From positions 1,298-9,229 of the forward strand of contig MGZO01000067.1 of NCBI GenBank assembly GCA_001802655.1: a stretch of DNA of 7,932 nt, given 5' to 3'. This stretch comes from Hydrogenophilales bacterium RIFOXYD1_FULL_62_11 (lineage in GTDB: Bacteria > Pseudomonadota > Gammaproteobacteria > Burkholderiales > Thiobacillaceae). A model generated the notes under the pieces. It worked only from the letters and a program-made list of their open reading frames with translations, did no database searches and was not told the DNA's origin. This document shows positions 1 to 5,289 of the stretch, piece by piece; positions within the stretch are counted from its first letter, which is position 1, and each line of letters opens with the position of its first letter. The translations under genes and the position numbers were made by a program.

Positions 1-96
1 AAAGATGCGCCAGACAGGGTCGGCGGTCTGAAACCACTTCGAGGAGACATGACAATGCCTGATGGCCGCAATCAAGGTCTGGAGCAGGTCGGATGA
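1..96 (+). CDS. possible 3' end of an upstream gene (partial)
   Basis: Frame 1 is open from the window edge to a TGA at 94-96, giving a 31-residue tail ending GLEQVG. The stop overlaps the ATG of the cysteine desulfurase (ATGA at 93-96), the same junction type as between the next two genes, which suggests a co-translated operon. I do not recognise the tail. Two alternatives remain: a different frame ends at a TGA at 29-31, and a GAGGAG at 41-46 could start a short peptide at the ATG at 55. The product cannot be named from so little sequence. Confidence 0.35.
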   Translation, partial: KDAPDRVGGLKPLRGDMTMPDGRNQGLEQVG

Positions 97-1235
97 GCCA
101 CAATCCGATTTACCTCGACTGCAACGCCACCACGCCGGTCGATCCACGCGTGCTGGAAGCCATGCTGCCGTATCTCGCCGCCCACTACGGCAATCCCTCA
201 TCCGATCATGTTTACGGCCAGCGTGCCAAGGCTGCAATAGATGCCGCCCGCGCCGAGGTGGCGGCATTGATTGGCGCATCGCCTGCGGAAATCGTCTTCA
301 CAGGTTGCGCCACCGAAGCCAACAACCTGGCACTGCTAGGGGCCGCGCGGGCAGCGCAGCCCGGGGGGCGTACTGTGTTGGTGACATCTTCCATCGAGCA
401 TCCTTCCGTGCTGCAACCCCTGCGCCATCTGGCACGAGGAGGCTGGTCGGTCACGGAACTGCCGGTGGATGCCGCTGGCCGGGTGCAGTCGAGTCACGCG
501 GCGAAGGCCATTACGCCGGAGGTGGCGCTGGTGTCGGTGATGCTGGCCAACAATGAGACCGGCAGTCTGCAAGCCGTGCGCGCGATGGCCGACCTGGCCC
601 ATGCCGCGGGCGCGTTGATGCATGTGGATGCAGCCCAGGCCGCCGGCAAGGTGGCGGTTGATGTGCATGCACTAGGCGCCGATCTGCTGACACTGGCCGG
701 CCACAAATTTTATGCGCCCAAGGGTGTGGGGGCGCTGTACGTGCGAACCGGCGTCGCCCTCGAGCCCGTCCAGTTCGGCGCCGGCCACGAAAACGGCCTG
801 CGTCCTGGCACTGAAAACGTGCCGTATATCGTTGCTTTGGGCGAGGCGGCGCGGCTGGCACGTACAACGCTGACACAGGAGGCCACACGCATGACCGCGC
901 TGCGCGACTGCCTGCACGGGCTGCTTGGCGCGGCCATTCCAGGCCTGAGTCTCAACGGCCATCCGACCGAACGCCTGCCCAATACCCTCAACCTTTCTTT
1001 TCCCTCTGTGGCAGGCTGGCAGTTGTTGGCCGCCGCTCCCGCCGTGGCAGCGTCCACGGGCTCAGCTTGCCATGCCGGCGACCATGCGGTGAGCGGCGTG
1101 CTCGCGGCGATGGGGCTGTCACGAGAAGCTGCGGTGGGCGCAGTGCGCCTGTCGCTGGGCCGGTTCACGACCGAGGCCGAAGTCGACCGGGCAGCCGATG
1201 CGTTGATCAGTGCATGGAAGTCGCTGAAGGCATGA
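93..1235 (+). CDS. cysteine desulfurase (class V aminotransferase, NifS/IscS/SCLY-like)
   Basis: A 380-residue PLP enzyme of full family length, expected to remove sulfur (or selenium) from cysteine (or selenocysteine) to leave alanine and an enzyme persulfide. It starts YLDCNATTP and shows the cofactor-contacting His of the SIEHPS motif (H103), D179 and Q182 in HVDAAQ, and the PLP Schiff-base lysine K205 in AGHKFYAPKG. GLRPGTEN lies at about 235-242, and the mobile catalytic cysteine is C326 in STGSACHAG. The usual GGGQE is GAGHE here. The C-terminal SACHAGDH loop and the SLGRFTTEAEVD stretch recall selenocysteine lyases as well as IscS, so the substrate is open. GGAG at 81-84 is well placed for the ATG at 93. 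It lies in a cargo-like operon with a methyltransferase rather than with isc, suf or nif genes, so a dedicated pathway rather than housekeeping Fe-S assembly is likely. The family call is firm; the role is unknown. Confidence 0.93.
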   Translation: MSHNPIYLDCNATTPVDPRVLEAMLPYLAAHYGNPSSDHVYGQRAKAAIDAARAEVAALIGASPAEIVFTGCATEANNLALLGAARAAQPGGRTVLVTSSIEHPSVLQPLRHLARGGWSVTELPVDAAGRVQSSHAAKAITPEVALVSVMLANNETGSLQAVRAMADLAHAAGALMHVDAAQAAGKVAVDVHALGADLLTLAGHKFYAPKGVGALYVRTGVALEPVQFGAGHENGLRPGTENVPYIVALGEAARLARTTLTQEATRMTALRDCLHGLLGAAIPGLSLNGHPTERLPNTLNLSFPSVAGWQLLAAAPAVAASTGSACHAGDHAVSGVLAAMGLSREAAVGAVRLSLGRFTTEAEVDRAADALISAWKSLKA

Positions 1236-1873
1236 ACCCCGCCGACTACGATGCCTGGTACGACACCCCGCGCGGGCGCTGGATCGGCGAGACCGAATAC
1301 GCGCTGGCTGCGCGCCTTCTTGCGCCACAGGCTGGCGACAGCCTGCTCGACGTCGGCTGCGGCACCGGCTGGTTCACGCGCCGCGCCGCGGCTGACGGTC
1401 TTGTCGCTACCGGGCTCGATCCCAATTCAGAATGGCTGGATTTCGCGCGTGTCCACAGCAGCCCGGCATTGAGCTGGATAGAAGGTGATGCGCGCGCCCT
1501 GCCATTCGCCGACGCCAGTTTCGACCATGTGCTGTCCATCGCCGCGCTTTGCTTTGCCGACGACGAGCGGCAAGCCGTGGCCGAATGCGTGCGGGTGGCA
1601 CGCCACCGCTTCGCCATCGGCTGGCTCAACCGTTCCAGTCTGCTTTACTGGCAAAAAGGTAGGCACGGCGGCAGCGGCGCGTATCGTGGTGCTCGCTGGC
1701 ATAGTGCGCGCGAAATCCGCACATTGTTCTTAGGATTGCCTGTGCAAAATCTGACGCTGCGCTCGACGATTTTTCTTCCCTCAGGAACTGGCTGCACCAC
1801 CTGGCTGGAGCAAGGTGTGCCCAAAGTACTGCCATGGGGCGGGTTGTTGCTGGTGGCAGGAGAAAAAGCCTGA
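1232..1873 (+). CDS. class I SAM-dependent methyltransferase (Methyltransf_11-like)
   Basis: A 213-residue protein with the Rossmann methyltransferase core: motif I LLDVGCGTGW (38-47) binds S-adenosylmethionine, GLDPN (61-65) carries the acidic residue after strand 2, and GDARALPFADASFD (85-98) is the usual post-II region of the Methyltransf_11 group. It is a small-molecule type rather than an rRNA or DNA methylase (no NPPY). The substrate is not evident. Its ATG overlaps the TGA of the cysteine desulfurase (ATGA, 1232-1235) and its own Shine-Dalgarno is poor, which points to translational coupling. A longer in-frame start at 1067 is less likely because it lies inside the desulfurase gene. 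Coupling to a sulfur- or selenium-mobilising enzyme makes a thio- or seleno-compound, or a metalloid, conceivable as substrate; this is inference. No terminator follows it. Confidence 0.88.
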   Translation: MNPADYDAWYDTPRGRWIGETEYALAARLLAPQAGDSLLDVGCGTGWFTRRAAADGLVATGLDPNSEWLDFARVHSSPALSWIEGDARALPFADASFDHVLSIAALCFADDERQAVAECVRVARHRFAIGWLNRSSLLYWQKGRHGGSGAYRGARWHSAREIRTLFLGLPVQNLTLRSTIFLPSGTGCTTWLEQGVPKVLPWGGLLLVAGEKA

Positions 1874-2075
1874 TTGGCGTAGCTCAGGTCATAGGATTTG
1901 TTCCTTGATCTGGAAAATGACGTGGTTTGTCACATTGGCTTTGCCCGGATGCGGTGTCAGTTAATCAGACCGAAGCGAACATTCCTATCTGTTCTCAGTC
2001 TGACTGCTTCGGCCGAACACCGATCACCCAAGACGATACCAATGACAGTCTGTTGCTGGGGCAGAGCAGCTGAGC
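1874..2075. other. intergenic, no gene seen
   Basis: About 200 bases with lower GC than the flanks and no credible gene. The open frame from 1898 to 2170 runs through the 23-bp repeats downstream and gives a protein with no recognisable features. A 7-bp inverted repeat, CCGAAGC at 1970-1976 and GCTTCGG at 2006-2012, is the only structure seen. The stretch could be leftover insertion-sequence DNA connected to the repeats that follow. Confidence 0.4.
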
Positions 2076-2144
2076 GTGGCGGCTTTGAATCAGAACAGGT
2101 GGCAGGTTTGAACTGGAATGGGTGGCAGTTTTTACTGGAATACG
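2076..2144. repeat. three 23-bp direct repeats
   Basis: Units at 2076-2098, 2099-2121 and 2122-2144. The first is the most diverged (GTGGCGGCTTTGAATCAGAA); the second reads GTGGCAGGTTTGAACTGGAA; the third has lost one base in its middle. The 23-bp period is about two helical turns, so a multimeric protein could bind one face. Most likely these are transposase-binding repeats of the insertion-sequence end described in the overlapping entry. Confidence 0.75.
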
Positions 2145-2146
2145 CA
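2076..2146. mobile_element. orphan terminal end of an IS21-family-like insertion sequence
   Basis: Three related units begin with GTGGC at 2076, 2099 and 2122, exactly 23 bp apart. The second and third share GTGGCAG plus ACTGGAAT. Read on the minus strand from 2146 the block starts TGCGTATTCCAGT, a 5'-TG terminus followed by repeated CCAGT...CTGCCACC units, which is the multi-repeat end architecture of IS21-family elements (binding sites for the IstA transposase). No istA or istB gene and no matching second end are visible, so this would be a relic left by deletion or a single end. Recognition is by pattern and memory, not by a search. Confidence 0.5.
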
Positions 2147-2438
2147 ATTCGCCGAACAGGTTACGCCTGATGGACACGCAAGACCTCATGCGCCATCGAA
2201 CCTAGCTCGACGCAAGCCACAGTCCACCGTAGCACCGGCACTTCTTATCGACGCCACTCCTCTATGGCATGGCCACATCACCAACCGGATAGGCAGCGCA
2301 GCTTGGCGCACGCCGCACGCCCGTCAACCCCCGGCCCGCGCCGGCTTCGCCCGTGTTGGGGGTATGACAGCCGCGCTTTGCGCGTGCGCCCGGATCGCAG
2401 CGCTCCGATCGGGAGCGTCCATTCAAGGAGTTGCGATC
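2147..2438. promoter_or_regulatory. leader region of the first DUF2958 gene
   Basis: No gene is supported here. An open frame extends upstream from the DUF2958 gene to 2118, but only the part after 2439 resembles the family. Two small hairpins lie close to the start: CGCGC-TTT-GCGCG at 2372-2384 and CGCTCC-GATCG-GGAGCG at 2401-2417, the latter just ahead of the Shine-Dalgarno AAGGAG (2425-2430). They may form part of a structured 5' leader. No convincing -35/-10 pair was found. Confidence 0.3.
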
Positions 2439-2783
2439 ATGAACCTCATCACCGAAACACAGCGCGCGCAATTGCTGGCCAACGGCCGGCAGTCCCTCGA
2501 CAACGACGACTACGACCCACCGCCCGTGGTCAAGTTGTTCACCCCTGACGCCGGCGCGACCTGGCTGCTCACCGAGATTGATCCGGACGACCACGACCAT
2601 GCCTTCGGGCTCTGCGACCTCGGGCACGGCTTCCCGGAGCTGGGCTATGTGAGCCTGGCAGAGCTGCAATCCGTGCGTGGCCCTCTCGGCCTTCCAGTCG
2701 AGCGGGACTTGCACTTCATTGCAACGAAGGCGATCAGTGCCTATGCGCGTGAAGCGCGGCTCGCGGAGCGCATCGTGACGTAG
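2439..2783 (+). CDS. DUF2958 domain protein, copy 1
   Basis: A 114-residue cytoplasmic protein of unknown function belonging to the DUF2958 family, which is common on ICEs and conjugative plasmids of proteobacteria. Visible family features are the N-terminal LIT...RAQLL helix, PPVVKLFTPDA, ATWLLTEIDPDD (acidic turn), AFGLCDLGHGFPELGYVSL and RDLHF. There is no catalytic motif I can name. The ATG at 2439 is chosen because AAGGAG at 2425-2430 is well spaced and homology begins there; the frame upstream is open but does not look like protein. It is followed at once by a strong terminator, so it is probably transcribed alone. A second copy (about 55% identical by eye) lies beyond the Xre gene. Confidence 0.85.
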   Translation: MNLITETQRAQLLANGRQSLDNDDYDPPPVVKLFTPDAGATWLLTEIDPDDHDHAFGLCDLGHGFPELGYVSLAELQSVRGPLGLPVERDLHFIATKAISAYAREARLAERIVT

Positions 2784-2792
2784 CCGTCACGC

Positions 2793-2820
2793 GGGCGCTG
2801 CCGCTAGGCAGCGCCCTTTT
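2793..2820 (+). terminator. rho-independent terminator after DUF2958 copy 1
   Basis: A perfect 10-bp stem GGGCGCTGCC / GGCAGCGCCC with loop GCTA (2793-2816) is followed by TTTT. It lies 9 bases after the DUF2958 stop and between that gene and the convergent Xre gene. The T tract is only on the + strand side, so it mainly serves the DUF2958 transcript. Confidence 0.88.
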
Positions 2821-2825
2821 CTCGC

Positions 2826-3113
2826 CTATTTGCCCTTCTGGGCCCGGATGGCGGCCAGCTCGCGCTTCACGCGCTCGATGACATCATGAATCCCCTTGCT
2901 ATCACCACCATAGGCCAGTGTCAGCAGGGTCAGTGGATGCACGTCCATGACCTCGCACAGCTCGGCGACCTTGCTCAAGGTCGGGCTTTTCAGGCCACGT
3001 TCGAGCGAACTCATGTACGTGCGGCTCGACACGTCCGAGAAAGCTTCCTGGCTGAGGCCACGGGCTTTTCTGACTGTCTTGAGCGCCGCAGGGAATGAGT
3101 TCTTCGATGTCAT
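2826..3113 (-). CDS. Xre-family HTH transcriptional regulator
   Basis: A 95-residue DNA-binding protein with a single Cro/C1-type helix-turn-helix over residues 9-67: LKTVRKARGLSQEAFSDVSS forms helices 1-2, RTYMSSLERGLKSPTLSKV the recognition helix and the following helix, then AELCEVMDVHPLTLLTLA. The C-terminal tail (about 72-95) is charged and helical, perhaps for dimerisation. It is probably a repressor that acts on the palindrome-rich region just upstream of it (3146-3176) and so on itself and possibly the divergently oriented second DUF2958 gene. The ATG at 3113 is preferred to an adjacent TTG at 3116; no good Shine-Dalgarno is seen for either. It sits between two DUF2958 paralogues on the opposite strand. 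Confidence 0.88.
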   Translation of the reverse strand: MTSKNSFPAALKTVRKARGLSQEAFSDVSSRTYMSSLERGLKSPTLSKVAELCEVMDVHPLTLLTLAYGGDSKGIHDVIERVKRELAAIRAQKGK

Positions 3114-3145
3114 CAAATCGTTTCGTGTAAAACGACGATGACACC

Positions 3146-3176
3146 CGATAGCGCCCTATAGGGCTACAATCTATAG
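3146..3176. promoter_or_regulatory. palindromic operator candidate for the Xre regulator
   Basis: A perfect 12-bp palindrome GCCCTATAGGGC sits at 3153-3164. The core CTATAG (3156-3161) recurs at 3171-3176, and CGATAG at 3146-3151 is a near copy. The cluster starts 33 bases upstream of the Xre start codon and faces the second DUF2958 gene, the position expected for an autoregulatory operator of a small Xre protein. Confidence 0.5.
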
Positions 3177-3223
3177 TGTTCATTTGATGGCCTTCCCTGC
3201 TGGAACTTGTTACGGGTGTGTCT

Positions 3224-3373
3224 ATGCTGAAAACCATTTTTACTGAAACCATGGGTTCCGTACCTACGCATTCGTCGATTCGTGCATCTACGGATTCGGT
3301 GGAATCCGCGTTGGCGATTCGGCGTAGAAGCGTAATTGCCCAGTCACGCTTTTGCGCGAGGATGCGGTCATGA
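3224..3373 (+). CDS. possible small leader ORF, 49 residues
   Basis: ATG at 3224 opens a frame that ends with the TGA at 3371-3373, overlapping the ATG of the second DUF2958 gene (3370-3372) as ATGA. This arrangement would permit translational coupling. The peptide starts MLKTIFTETMGS and ends RRRSVIAQSRFCARMRS; it is serine- and arginine-rich with no domain or signal peptide that I recognise. The Shine-Dalgarno is weak and codon use is poor, so it may be a chance ORF in a leader. Confidence 0.25.
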   Translation: MLKTIFTETMGSVPTHSSIRASTDSVESALAIRRRSVIAQSRFCARMRS

Positions 3374-3717
3374 CCCCGCTCATCACCGACGATCACCGCG
3401 CCCAACTGCTGGACAACGGCGCTGCCGCCGCGCGCGGCGAGAAACGCGACCCGCTGCCAGTCGTCAAGCTGTTCACCCTGGATGCGCATGCGACCTGGCT
3501 CTTGACCGAACTCGATCCCGACGACGGCGACACCGCCTTCGGCCTGATCGACCTCGGCATTGGCACGCCGGAACTCGGCCACGTGCGACTCTCCGTTCTT
3601 GAAGGCATTCGCGGGCCACGGAACCTGGCCGTTGCACGCGATCTGCATTTCACGCCAAAGCGGCGACTGTCTGAATACGCCCGGCTAGCTCGGGCTGAGG
3701 GATCGATCAACGATTGA
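3370..3717 (+). CDS. DUF2958 domain protein, copy 2
   Basis: A 115-residue paralogue of the DUF2958 protein on the other side of the Xre gene, sharing LIT...RAQLL, PVVKLFTLDA, ATWLLTELDPDD, AFGLIDLG, PELGHV and RDLHF, about 55% identical by eye. Divergence is greatest at residues 18-27 and at the C terminus. GAGG at 3358-3361 fits the ATG at 3370; an in-frame TTG at 3352 is less likely. The function of the family is unknown. The stop codon lies inside a 13-bp-arm hairpin and a rho-independent terminator follows about 70 bases later. The two copies look like an old duplication or recruitment from another element, not a recent repeat, since the DNA has diverged throughout. Confidence 0.85.
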   Translation: MTPLITDDHRAQLLDNGAAAARGEKRDPLPVVKLFTLDAHATWLLTELDPDDGDTAFGLIDLGIGTPELGHVRLSVLEGIRGPRNLAVARDLHFTPKRRLSEYARLARAEGSIND

Positions 3718-3726
3718 TCGATCCCT
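3698..3726. repeat. perfect 13-bp inverted repeat across the DUF2958-2 stop codon
   Basis: AGGGATCGATCAA (3698-3710), loop CGA, TTGATCGATCCCT (3714-3726). The TGA stop (3715-3717) lies in the right arm. There is no T tract after it, so it is not a standard terminator; it could protect the 3' end, pause the ribosome, or be a protein-binding palindrome. Confidence 0.85.
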
Positions 3727-3789
3727 GTTGGCTCGCCGCTGGCAGGCCACTCCATGCGATGCCGCAACGGTTCGCATTACGTCTTCTTG

Positions 3790-3811
3790 GGTCTGGGTCC
3801 AGACCTTTTTT
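3790..3811 (+). terminator. rho-independent terminator after DUF2958 copy 2
   Basis: Stem GGTCTG (3790-3795), loop GGTC, CAGACC (3800-3805), followed by six T (3806-3811). It lies 72 bases after the DUF2958-2 stop and insulates that gene from the excision-control module downstream. Confidence 0.82.
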
Positions 3812-4098
3812 GCATGGATCGCTACTCAGTACAGGAACGGCGCAACTCTGTCGCAAATTGTGCGAATGCCTGGCCCGTTGTCGGCCACCTTATCGACTGC
3901 CGCGGGGCGGCACGCTGATCCGCGGCTGTGGCAACACGCTTGCCGACGCAGGCCGATGATGGGACTTGACCCCCATCCCCATCAAATGAAGACCTTGGGT
4001 CTATGTGATTAACCCATAGCAGTCGAAGACCGGTGCGGTCCTGCCCGCCGTGTCCACCGTGGCGATTGATTTCCTTCTATCCGAGTGGAGGTTGCGCC
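3812..4098. promoter_or_regulatory. upstream region of the FseA-like gene, dyad-rich
   Basis: No gene is supported. Frames are open through much of it, but their translations show no family features. It holds several dyads: TCGCA-AATTG-TGCGA at 3851-3865, GCCGCGG / CCGCGGC at 3899-3905 and 3920-3926, and CTATG / CATAG at 4001-4005 and 4015-4019, the last overlapping TGGGT / ACCCA. A TTGACC at 3966-3971 could be a -35 but no matching -10 is evident. This is where the control sites of the activator gene would be expected. Confidence 0.4.
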
Positions 4099-4845
4099 AT
4101 GGCAGATTCGAGCGCCGTTCACTGGCATCCCAGTGCTGCATACCTGTACGTCCTGCATCTGGACGGCCCCGCGCTGGCTTGGGAATACCTGCGGCGCAAC
4201 CCGGAATACCGGCGCGCCTGGCAACGCCACCGGCGCCATCCGCAGCACGAGGCCCATCGCTGGGGCTTGCGCCTGCTGGAAGACCCCGCGCGCGATGCAC
4301 GCGACGCGCACCCCGACTGGTTCCCTGATCCATCATCGGTAGTCCAAGTCTATCCCGATGCCGATCCCACGGCCGATGCGCTGCTGTTCCAGCTCTGGCG
4401 CTTCCCCGGCCGCAAGCACCTGATGCACGACGGCAAGCGCCTGGTGCTGACCAGTCAGCTCGTCAATCGCATGCTGCGCATGGCGATATCGCCCGCACTG
4501 GAAGACGGCATGGCTTACGCCTATGCCGTCCGCGCCGGTTGCAAGCTCCCCGAGCGCTGGCGCGCAATCGAAGCCGAGCTGGCGTTGCTTGACGCCGCAA
4601 AGGTGCACCGCACTGCAATCGCCACAGGCCGACCAGATCGCACGTCAATGCTCCACATGCGCACCCTGCAGGCGCTCGACGGCACGCTGGCAGGTGCTTC
4701 GCAGCGTGGCGTGGCCGAAGTGTTGTTCGGCATCACCACCGTCGCCGAGTGCTGGTACGACGACAGCGATCTGCGCGCCCAAGTCCGCCGCTTGATCCGG
4801 CGCGGGCAAACGCTCATGGCTGGTGGATACCACCGCCTACTCTAA
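4099..4845 (+). CDS. DUF6499-DUF2285 fusion, FseA-like transcriptional activator
   Basis: A 248-residue protein. The N terminus (about 3-50) matches DUF6499: HWHPSAAYLYVLHLDGPALA then WEYLRRNPEYRRAWQ. The C terminus (about 110-248) is DUF2285, ending in ASQRGVAEVLFG ... DLRAQVRRLIRRGQTLMAGG with a likely DNA-binding helical segment at about 200-248. In ICEMlSym(R7A) these two domains are encoded by adjacent ORFs joined by programmed frameshifting into FseA, which activates the excisionase gene rdfS. Here both lie in one uninterrupted frame, so no frameshift is needed. GGAGG at 4087-4091 fits the ATG at 4099; the in-frame start at 4033 lacks support. The next gene is an RdfS-like winged-helix protein, matching the FseA-RdfS relationship. 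Domain calls are good; the activator role is inferred by homology. Confidence 0.82.
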   Translation: MADSSAVHWHPSAAYLYVLHLDGPALAWEYLRRNPEYRRAWQRHRRHPQHEAHRWGLRLLEDPARDARDAHPDWFPDPSSVVQVYPDADPTADALLFQLWRFPGRKHLMHDGKRLVLTSQLVNRMLRMAISPALEDGMAYAYAVRAGCKLPERWRAIEAELALLDAAKVHRTAIATGRPDRTSMLHMRTLQALDGTLAGASQRGVAEVLFGITTVAECWYDDSDLRAQVRRLIRRGQTLMAGGYHRLL

Positions 4846-4857
4846 CTCGGCAGGGCC

Positions 4858-4898
4858 GCACAGGGACGTTAGCGCGGCGACGCAAAACGTCCCTGCGC
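4858..4898. promoter_or_regulatory. inverted repeat upstream of the RdfS-like gene
   Basis: CAGGGACGTT (4861-4870) and AACGTCCCTG (4886-4895) are perfect 10-bp arms around a 15-base spacer. They extend to 12 of 13 pairs over 4858-4898. No T tract follows, which argues against a terminator for the gene before it. Centre-to-centre spacing of about 25 bp and position 82 bases before the excisionase-like ATG suit a dimeric activator site. Confidence 0.6.
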
Positions 4899-4979
4899 AG
4901 AACGCCTGACTTTCCCGAAACTGCTTCCATCCGGCGGCGATTGCTTCGTCGGCGATCTTGACCGATGGAGGCCCATGCC

Positions 4980-5267
4980 ATGAGACCCGCACCGTTACGG
5001 CCGTATCCCGCACCCGCTGCCACCCAGCAGCCTGCCCAGACCACGCAGCCCGCGCGCTACCTCACCAACGACGAAGCCGCCGAGTTCCTGCGGCTGTCCC
5101 CGCGCACGCTGGAAAAGCAACGCGTCATCGGCGGCGGGCCGCGCTTCCGCAAGTTTGGTCGGCGCGTGATGTACGCCGTCGTCGACCTCGAAACCTGGGC
5201 CGATGCGCGCAGCTTTGAGATGACGTCCGACCCCGAGTACAGCGCGCGCCGTCCCGGCGTGCGCTGA
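4980..5267 (+). CDS. excisionase-like winged-helix protein (RdfS/AlpA-like)
   Basis: A 95-residue basic protein. After a proline-rich N-terminal tail, residues 27-78 form a MerR/HTH_17-type winged helix: YLTNDEAAEFLRLSPRTLEK gives the two DNA-recognition helices, and GGPRFRKFGRRVMYAVVDLE the wing, ending in DLETWADAR. Proteins of this class act as recombination directionality factors (excisionases), bending DNA at the attachment site so that the integrase excises the element, or as AlpA-type activators. The start at 4980 is chosen because GGAGG (4967-4971) is 8 bases upstream; the ATG at 4965 would overlap that site. Its position between an FseA-like gene and repA/parA/traF parallels rdfS of the rhizobial ICEs. 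Excisionase function is inferred; no integrase is in the window. Confidence 0.8.
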   Translation: MRPAPLRPYPAPAATQQPAQTTQPARYLTNDEAAEFLRLSPRTLEKQRVIGGGPRFRKFGRRVMYAVVDLETWADARSFEMTSDPEYSARRPGVR

Positions 5268-5289
5268 TCGGCGATGGACACTGCATTCA

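Noticed and set aside
62..556. 164-codon + strand ORF overlapping the cysteine desulfurase
   Set aside because: Out-of-frame shadow; the desulfurase frame carries all catalytic motifs.
1898..2170. 90-codon + strand ORF in the intergenic region
   Set aside because: Runs through the 23-bp repeats of the putative insertion-sequence end; no Shine-Dalgarno and no protein features.
2372..2417. Riboswitch or attenuator in the DUF2958-1 leader
   Set aside because: Two short GC hairpins only, with no known aptamer pattern and no T tract; kept as leader structure at low confidence.
2902..3648. 248-codon minus-strand ORF
   Set aside because: Lies antisense to DUF2958-2 and out of frame with the Xre gene on the same strand, crossing its operator; no recognisable protein.
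3714..4012. Two overlapping open frames of 81 and 94 codons after DUF2958-2
   Set aside because: Both cross a rho-independent terminator and several dyads, and neither translation resembles a known family.
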